From the NCBI GenBank assembly GCA_002452555.1, contig DKER01000225.1, positions 1 to 9,956 of the forward strand: DNA of 9,956 nt, in the 5' to 3' direction. The stretch is from Fidelibacterota bacterium UBA6817. GTDB taxonomy: Bacteria > Fidelibacterota > Fidelibacteria > Fidelibacterales > Fidelibacteraceae. This document shows positions 5,289 through 9,956 of the stretch, piece after piece (positions within the stretch are counted from its first letter, which is position 1; every line of letters starts with the position of its first letter). Under the pieces are notes generated by a model, which saw only the letters and a list, made by a program, of their open reading frames with translations, had not been told where the DNA came from and searched no databases. A program made the position numbers and the translations under genes.

Positions 5289-5942
5289 ATGAAAGAATCA
5301 ACCCGCAAATTTCTCATGGATTATTCGGTCCCCGAAGAAATTGCCAATGCCATAACACACGGAATCGGCGTGTTGCTCAGTATAGCAGCACTGGTGATAC
5401 TCGTCATCAAAGCAGTTCGGACCGGCACTGCCTGGCATGTGACAAGTTATTCCATCTTTGGAAGCAGTATGATCCTGCTTTATCTAATGTCCACACTCTA
5501 TCACAGTCTGCTGTGGCAGGGTGCCAGAAATGTTTTTGGACGGCTGGATCATGCCACGATTTTTGTTCTTATTGCCGGAACATATACACCTTATACGCTT
5601 ACTATTCTCAGAGGTCCCTGGGGATGGGTGATCTTCGGCCTTGTGTGGGGTATTGCTCTGGTTGGCGTGGTTCTGAAATCTATCTACTTGGAAAAATATC
5701 ATAAAGCAACAACCTGGATCTATCTGGCAATGGGATGGATTATCGTTATTGCCGGTCCTCATCTTTTCAGACAACTTCCCTTCAAAAGTCTGATTTATCT
5801 CCTGATCGGCGGTATTTTTTATTCTGTAGGATATATTTTCTATAAATGGAATAAACTCCCCTGGAGTCACCCGATCTGGCACCTTTTTGTCCTTGCCGGG
5901 ACAATCTTCCATTTCTTCTCTATCCTGTATCTCACTTCCTGA
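5289..5942 (+). CDS. Hemolysin III (HlyIII/PAQR) family membrane protein
   Basis: The 217-residue product is a seven-span membrane protein of the HlyIII branch of the PAQR/CREST superfamily. Signature residues are in place: the opening EEIANAITHGIG (16-27), S-x3-H at 68-72 (STLYH), RLDHA (85-89) with Asp87, AGTYTP (96-101), and HPIWH (194-198) near the C-terminus. The Ser, Asp and His residues are the putative metal-site residues of the superfamily. Despite the name, the physiological role of most bacterial members is unknown; hydrolase and lipid-related functions have been proposed for the superfamily. The ATG follows AGGAG (5279-5283) by five bases. The upstream region is an octamer repeat array without a visible promoter, so how it is transcribed is unclear; read-through from the tRNA gene is one possibility. 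Confidence 0.92.
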   Translation: MKESTRKFLMDYSVPEEIANAITHGIGVLLSIAALVILVIKAVRTGTAWHVTSYSIFGSSMILLYLMSTLYHSLLWQGARNVFGRLDHATIFVLIAGTYTPYTLTILRGPWGWVIFGLVWGIALVGVVLKSIYLEKYHKATTWIYLAMGWIIVIAGPHLFRQLPFKSLIYLLIGGIFYSVGYIFYKWNKLPWSHPIWHLFVLAGTIFHFFSILYLTS

Positions 5943-5952
5943 AAAGTTTGTG

Positions 5953-5980
5953 TTTACGGATATATTTCGCCTGATATAAT
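5953..5980 (+). promoter_or_regulatory. Candidate upstream promoter (P1) of the YitT-family gene
   Basis: TTTACG (5953-5958) and a perfect TATAAT (5975-5980) are separated by 16 bases, in the 125-base gap between the hemolysin III and YitT-family genes. Initiation near 5987 would give a leader of about 80 bases. The -35 matches four of six consensus bases. Confidence 0.5.
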
Positions 5981-6006
5981 CCTTATAAAAATCTATGGGC
6001 TGCTGT

Positions 6007-6034
6007 TTGAAGCATGCCAAATTTTCCCTATATT
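6007..6034 (+). promoter_or_regulatory. Candidate downstream promoter (P2) of the YitT-family gene
   Basis: TTGAAG (6007-6012) and TATATT (6029-6034) are separated by 16 bases and followed by a GC-rich ACGCGG. Initiation near 6041 would give a leader of about 27 bases carrying the strong ribosome binding site GAGGTGAT. Together with P1 this suggests that the gene has its own transcription unit. Confidence 0.5.
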
Positions 6035-6067
6035 ACGCGGCTTTGAATGACATATATGTGAGGTGAT

Positions 6068-6949
6068 ATGATGACAGAAAAAGAAATGAATATTCGCAAA
6101 GCCGTCTTTGACTATCTGATGATTCTGGTTGGATCATTGATGATGGCATCGGCTTTTATGCTTTTTCTGATTCCCAATAAAGTCAATGCCGGGGGAGTCT
6201 CCGGTGTGGCAACTATTTTTTACCATACGTTGAATATCCCTGCCGGCCTTACTATGCTTCTAATGAATGTTCCCCTTTTTATTATGGGGATATACTTTTT
6301 TGGGAAAAAATTCGGACTCAAAACCGTTACCGGTATTCTTGCATCATCTCTGTTTTCCGATCTTATCGATAAAGGATTGGGACTGGGAGCGTTGACAGAC
6401 AACAAGATCTTGGCAACGGTGTACGGAGGACTTCTGCTTGGCGTGGGATTGGGTATTATTTTCAGAGGCCGGGGAACAACCGGCGGCAGTGATATCGTTG
6501 CCCGCATAATCAATAAGTTTACCCATATCAGTCTTGGCTGGTCATATATGATTGTCGATACAGGCGTGATTGTACTCACCGGTATTGTTTTTGGCGATGT
6601 TGAGCTGGTTCTGTTTTGTATGATATCACTGGCTGTCAGTTCGAAAGTCGTGGATATTATGGTGGAAGGCGTCACAACGGAAAAAGCGATTATGATAATC
6701 AGCGACCGATGGTCAGCCATTTCCGACCGGATTATGAAAGATGTCCATAGAGGCGTTACCGGACTGGATTCCCATGGCATGTTCACAAATAAAGAACGAA
6801 AAACGTTATGGACAGTCGTAGCCACCCGGCAGGTGGAGGAAATCCGGCGAATTGTACGTCAGGAAGATCCGGAAGCCTTTATGACCGTTTCCAATGTGGC
6901 TATTCTGCAGGGAGAAGGTTTCAGGGCCCGAACGATCTTAAATGAGTAA
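6068..6949 (+). CDS. YitT family membrane protein (DUF161 + DUF2179)
   Basis: The 293 residues show the YitT/UPF0750 layout: about five or six membrane spans in residues 12-195, then a soluble C-terminal DUF2179 domain at about 205-288. The two related glycine-rich loops of the membrane part are IPNKVNAGGVSG (35-46) and RGRGTTGGSDIVA (133-145). The C-terminal domain has the typical RGVTGLDSHGMFTNKERK run (228-245). The transported substrate, if any, is not established for the family. Two ATGs stand in tandem (6068, 6071) behind GAGGTGAT (6060-6067), a near-perfect complement of the 16S rRNA end; spacing favours the second ATG (seven bases after GAGG) at least as much as the first (four bases). 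Two candidate promoters lie upstream. No clear terminator follows. Confidence 0.92.
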   Translation: MMTEKEMNIRKAVFDYLMILVGSLMMASAFMLFLIPNKVNAGGVSGVATIFYHTLNIPAGLTMLLMNVPLFIMGIYFFGKKFGLKTVTGILASSLFSDLIDKGLGLGALTDNKILATVYGGLLLGVGLGIIFRGRGTTGGSDIVARIINKFTHISLGWSYMIVDTGVIVLTGIVFGDVELVLFCMISLAVSSKVVDIMVEGVTTEKAIMIISDRWSAISDRIMKDVHRGVTGLDSHGMFTNKERKTLWTVVATRQVEEIRRIVRQEDPEAFMTVSNVAILQGEGFRARTILNE

Positions 6950-6981
6950 ATCAAACCCAATCTGTTTAACACACTTTCTTT

Positions 6982-6987
6982 TATAAT
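6982..6987 (+). promoter_or_regulatory. Isolated TATAAT, possible -10 for the glycosidase gene
   Basis: The 120-base gap 6950-7069 contains a perfect TATAAT, but I find no acceptable -35 at 15-18 bases upstream and no extended TGn. The rest of the gap is AT-rich with a run of eight T at 7012-7019 and no convincing stem before it. It is reported only as a weak candidate. Confidence 0.25.
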
Positions 6988-7069
6988 CTCTTATGAATAT
7001 GTGTCTTTCTGTTTTTTTTATGTTAATTTCAAAAGCTATTTACAACCTTAATTCGTATGGAGTGCGATC

Positions 7070-9956
7070 ATGAAAACCGTAAAAAAAATATTTTTTACTC
7101 TTATTATCCCCCTGATTCTTTTTGCGCAGGAACCGCCCAATGAAGAATTCAGGGCGACTTGGGTGATCACCTGGAATGCTTACAGCAGCAGCATGACAAC
7201 CGAACAGCTGAAAGCCAGAACCCGCCAGATTCTGGATCGTCACAAAGAAGCAAATATGAATGCAGTTCTCTGGCAGGTCCGGCAGGAAGGTTCCTCCTAC
7301 TATGATTCTCCCTATGAACCCTGGGGATCTTATCTGGGATATAAAGACCCGGGATATGACCCGTTGCAATATGCCATCGAAGAAGCCCATAAGCGGGGAC
7401 TGGAAATTCACGCCTGGTTCAACGCTTTTCATACATCCAGCACACGCCCGGGAACCCCTGCAGCCGAATATTCGGAGTGGATCTGCCGCGATCAGGACGG
7501 CAATCCCATGACATCCAATCTTTGCCTTTCTCCCGGATTGGAAGCCGTTCGGGAGTATACACGCAATGTTGCGATGGATATCGTAAACCGCTATGATATT
7601 GACGGACTCCATTTTGATTATATCCGCTGGAACGAGTATTCAAGTTCAAAATCCGGAGAAGAATGGATGCGTATTGTCCGTGAAAATGAACTGCCCGACG
7701 GAACCAGACCGCCTGAACATATCCTCCGTGATTTAACAGAAAATAAAGGGGGTCGTTATCTGTATGATGTTGACCATCCCTACAGCGGAGGGGTTCCTTC
7801 CGGATATACATCATGGGAAAATTTCTGGCGCGGCTCAACAGATGCATTTGTTGAAATGGTGGCAGATTCCGTGAAAAAAGTCAAACCGTGGGTAAGAGTC
7901 TCGGTTGCAGCTTTGGGGAATTATAAAACCGGCGGATGGACCGGTTACTATACGGTTTTTCAGGATGCAGCCAAATGGTTCAATGAGGGATGGGTTGATC
8001 AGCTCACTCCCATGCATTACCACTGGACAGATGCATCCGGATTTTATTATGCCCTTTCAACCGACTGGGAACCCAATATTCAGACAGGTAGCGAAGCAGG
8101 AAGAGTATATTCGGTCGGACCCGGAAGCTATAATTTTGGTACAAACTGGAAAAATCATCCCTCTATTGTGAATACACTTCGGACCCTGCCCTGGGTGGAC
8201 GGGTTTCAGTTTTTCAGCTATGGATCATGGGCTGACCAGCAATACTGGAATGAAGCGGGTCAGACATTTTTCAGTCATCAAACCCGTATGAAACCCATGA
8301 CTTTTATCAATTCCGAATCTCCGACGATGGTCCCTCAGACAACGATTGTTAACGAGGGTAACTTGTATAGGATTACGGTATCCCCGCCCGAAGGGGTAAC
8401 CGATCCTCATTGGATTGTTTTATACCGCACAGGCGCTGAAAGCATAGATCCCGATACGGATGATATTATCGCCATGTCTTTCGGCACCGATCCGCTGGTT
8501 GTTACGGAGTACTTTGACGGGACTCAAAGTTTTGCCGGTATCTATGGGTATTATGGCATCCTTTACTCCCGCACCTGGAATCCGTCTGTTGCCTCGGACA
8601 GGGCATATACCCATGAAATCGTATCCTATCCTCCGGTGGTTTTATCCAGCTCCGTTGAAGATGGCTCCTTTGTCCGGGTAAATGTTAAAATCGAACTGGA
8701 ATTCTCTAAACGGATGGATCCGGATGTTTTTGCCGATAAGTTGATTATTGAACCGGAAACACCGGCAAAAGTGATTACGTGGGACAGACTGAACTGGAAA
8801 TCGGGCGGACGTAAAGTGACCGTTGCTTTTGACACACATTTAGCTCATGGTGTCACATATACGTTTACTCTTCCGGGTGATTTGACGGATGAAATCGGCT
8901 TGGCTCTTGACGGAAACGGTGATGGAACCGGCGGCGATCCATGGTCTGTCAGTTTTACAACCGATGATCGGGATGCAGATCCGCCTGTCCTTGTGGATGT
9001 TATGCCGGATAGAGATCCTGCAGAAATTGATATCACCGAAGCTTTTACACTTCGTTTCAATGAATTGGTGGATCCGACAACAGTGGGTCCGGATCGAATT
9101 GTAATGACAACGGACGGTATGCCGATTACGCCTGATGCCTTTCTGACAACCTGGAACGATAAATCCGTTCTGAATATCCGTCCCTATTCCAGACCGGTTT
9201 CCGGAGCAGCAATTTCACTTACACTTCCTGCAGGGGTAGCCGATACAGCCGGTAACACAATTGATGAACCCCTGACATTCAGTTTTACAACGAAAAATTA
9301 TTACTACCATGAGCAGACAATGATTGAGGATTTTATGGGATTAGGCGATTGGCGCGCCCTCACATATTCCGGCAGCACAAAAGGTGTTGTGGGTTCATTG
9401 TCATCGTTCGAGAAATCTGTTTCCGATAATTTTCTTCCCGGCTCATCCATGGATCCTGCCAAACGCCGGGGCGGACGCCTGATTTATACCTGGGATATGG
9501 AATCGTCTGAAGGCTGGTTTCTCCGTCAACACATTGCCGGCGGTCCTCCTACACAGGTTTCCATAGATACCAGCTGGACATTCCAGGCTTATGTTTACGG
9601 CGACAGCAGTATGAATCTCATCCGGTTCTCTTTGTATGAAACAGGCGGTGATGCCACTGCTGAAGTGTCTCTCTGGGATACACTGAACTGGGTTGGCTGG
9701 AAACGTATGGAATGGAATTTATGGGATCAGTCCCAAACCGGAGAATGGGGAGGTGTCGGATTAGGAACGATGGACGGAACATCCTACCGCCTGGAAAGCA
9801 TTCAGCTGACTAGGACTGACAGCAGTGCCGTTTCAGGGACAATCTGGATTGACGATATCCGAATAGTGAAACGGACCCCGGGACAAGCTCCGGCCAATCA
9901 ACCGCCGGTTGTGGAAAGTTTGCCTGATACAAGCCTGGAACAGGGCAAAAGACTCC
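7070..9956 (+). CDS. Secreted multidomain GH10-like (DUF187/GHL10) glycoside hydrolase with Ig-like domains, 3' end cut by the window
   Basis: The frame is open for 962 codons to the window edge. Residues 1-20 are a signal peptide with probable cleavage after FAQ. Residues about 26-405 are a glycosidase-like barrel of the DUF187/GHL10 group: FRATWV (27-32), the NAVLWQVR strand, EEAHKRGLEIHAWFNAF, the core IDGLHFDYIRW (177-187), and WVDQLTPMHYHW near 310-320. The E. coli relative DigH (YddW) cleaves denuded peptidoglycan glycans; the substrate here is unknown. Then come a linker module (about 408-520), two Big_5-like domains (about 521-628 and 637-740, both closing with FSFTT or VSFTT), a beta-rich module (about 745-940) ending in WIDDIRI that may bind carbohydrate, and the start of an Ig/cadherin-like repeat (NQPPVVESLPD). 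GGAG (7059-7062) lies seven bases before the ATG. A C-terminal anchor or sorting signal would be outside the window. Confidence 0.88.
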   Translation, partial: MKTVKKIFFTLIIPLILFAQEPPNEEFRATWVITWNAYSSSMTTEQLKARTRQILDRHKEANMNAVLWQVRQEGSSYYDSPYEPWGSYLGYKDPGYDPLQYAIEEAHKRGLEIHAWFNAFHTSSTRPGTPAAEYSEWICRDQDGNPMTSNLCLSPGLEAVREYTRNVAMDIVNRYDIDGLHFDYIRWNEYSSSKSGEEWMRIVRENELPDGTRPPEHILRDLTENKGGRYLYDVDHPYSGGVPSGYTSWENFWRGSTDAFVEMVADSVKKVKPWVRVSVAALGNYKTGGWTGYYTVFQDAAKWFNEGWVDQLTPMHYHWTDASGFYYALSTDWEPNIQTGSEAGRVYSVGPGSYNFGTNWKNHPSIVNTLRTLPWVDGFQFFSYGSWADQQYWNEAGQTFFSHQTRMKPMTFINSESPTMVPQTTIVNEGNLYRITVSPPEGVTDPHWIVLYRTGAESIDPDTDDIIAMSFGTDPLVVTEYFDGTQSFAGIYGYYGILYSRTWNPSVASDRAYTHEIVSYPPVVLSSSVEDGSFVRVNVKIELEFSKRMDPDVFADKLIIEPETPAKVITWDRLNWKSGGRKVTVAFDTHLAHGVTYTFTLPGDLTDEIGLALDGNGDGTGGDPWSVSFTTDDRDADPPVLVDVMPDRDPAEIDITEAFTLRFNELVDPTTVGPDRIVMTTDGMPITPDAFLTTWNDKSVLNIRPYSRPVSGAAISLTLPAGVADTAGNTIDEPLTFSFTTKNYYYHEQTMIEDFMGLGDWRALTYSGSTKGVVGSLSSFEKSVSDNFLPGSSMDPAKRRGGRLIYTWDMESSEGWFLRQHIAGGPPTQVSIDTSWTFQAYVYGDSSMNLIRFSLYETGGDATAEVSLWDTLNWVGWKRMEWNLWDQSQTGEWGGVGLGTMDGTSYRLESIQLTRTDSSAVSGTIWIDDIRIVKRTPGQAPANQPPVVESLPDTSLEQGKRL

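Noticed and set aside
5995..6066. 23-codon ORF between the hemolysin III and YitT-family genes
   Set aside because: It has no Shine-Dalgarno, contains the P2 promoter-like site, and shows no recognisable peptide features.
7012..7019. Run of eight T after the YitT-family gene as a rho-independent terminator
   Set aside because: Only a weak ACACA/TGTGT pairing with a long loop lies upstream; no GC-rich stem precedes the T run.
5484..9060. Several long antisense and alternative-frame ORFs overlapping the hemolysin III, YitT-family and glycosidase genes
   Set aside because: Each lies over a plus-strand gene with clear family motifs, and their translations show no recognisable domains; they are shadows.

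Overview
The window looks like a chromosomal segment of a Gram-negative-type bacterium, all genes on the + strand. The gene styles (a def-fmt-rsmB cluster ending in a membrane-anchored PASTA protein, and a large secreted family-10-like glycosidase carrying Big_5-type Ig-like modules) remind me of the FCB/Calditrichota/Marinimicrobia-like candidate phyla. That placement is an impression from protein style, not a test. Several genes have good Shine-Dalgarno sequences, and the promoters I can see look like ordinary sigma-70 sites.

Region 1 (1-4649): a degenerate heptamer array (15-85) lies just upstream of a good promoter (98-126). The promoter feeds a tight six-gene cluster: yajC, def, fmt, rsmB, a kinase-less three-PASTA membrane protein, and a small polytopic CTP-dependent lipid (dolichol/diacylglycerol) kinase-like protein. 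Three genes serve protein synthesis and its N-terminal processing (Fmt formylates initiator tRNA, Def removes the formyl group, RsmB methylates 16S rRNA). The other three act at the envelope.

Region 2 (4650-5288): no protein gene. A tRNA-Thr(CGU) gene sits between two copies of a composite low-complexity element. Each copy is a heptamer array (CAGTNGN-like), then a near-identical 20-bp junction, then an octamer array (GAACNYNT-like). The second copy is strikingly regular: 15 heptamers in perfect register (5022-5126) followed by 16 octamers in perfect register (5145-5272). A third small array (AGAATTC) lies before the tRNA. The array at 15-85 is the reverse complement of the heptamers at 4662-4700, so related repeats in opposite orientation bracket the six-gene cluster. 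This repeat system is the most unusual thing in the window.

Region 3 (5289-6949): two polytopic membrane protein genes, a hemolysin III/PAQR family protein and a YitT (DUF161+DUF2179) family protein. The second has two candidate promoters in front of it.

Region 4 (7070-9956): the 5' part (962 codons, no stop) of a large secreted multidomain protein. It has a signal peptide, a GH10-like (DUF187/GHL10) glycosidase domain, a linker module, two Big_5-like domains, a beta-rich module that may bind carbohydrate, and the start of another Ig/cadherin-like repeat. The window end cuts it.
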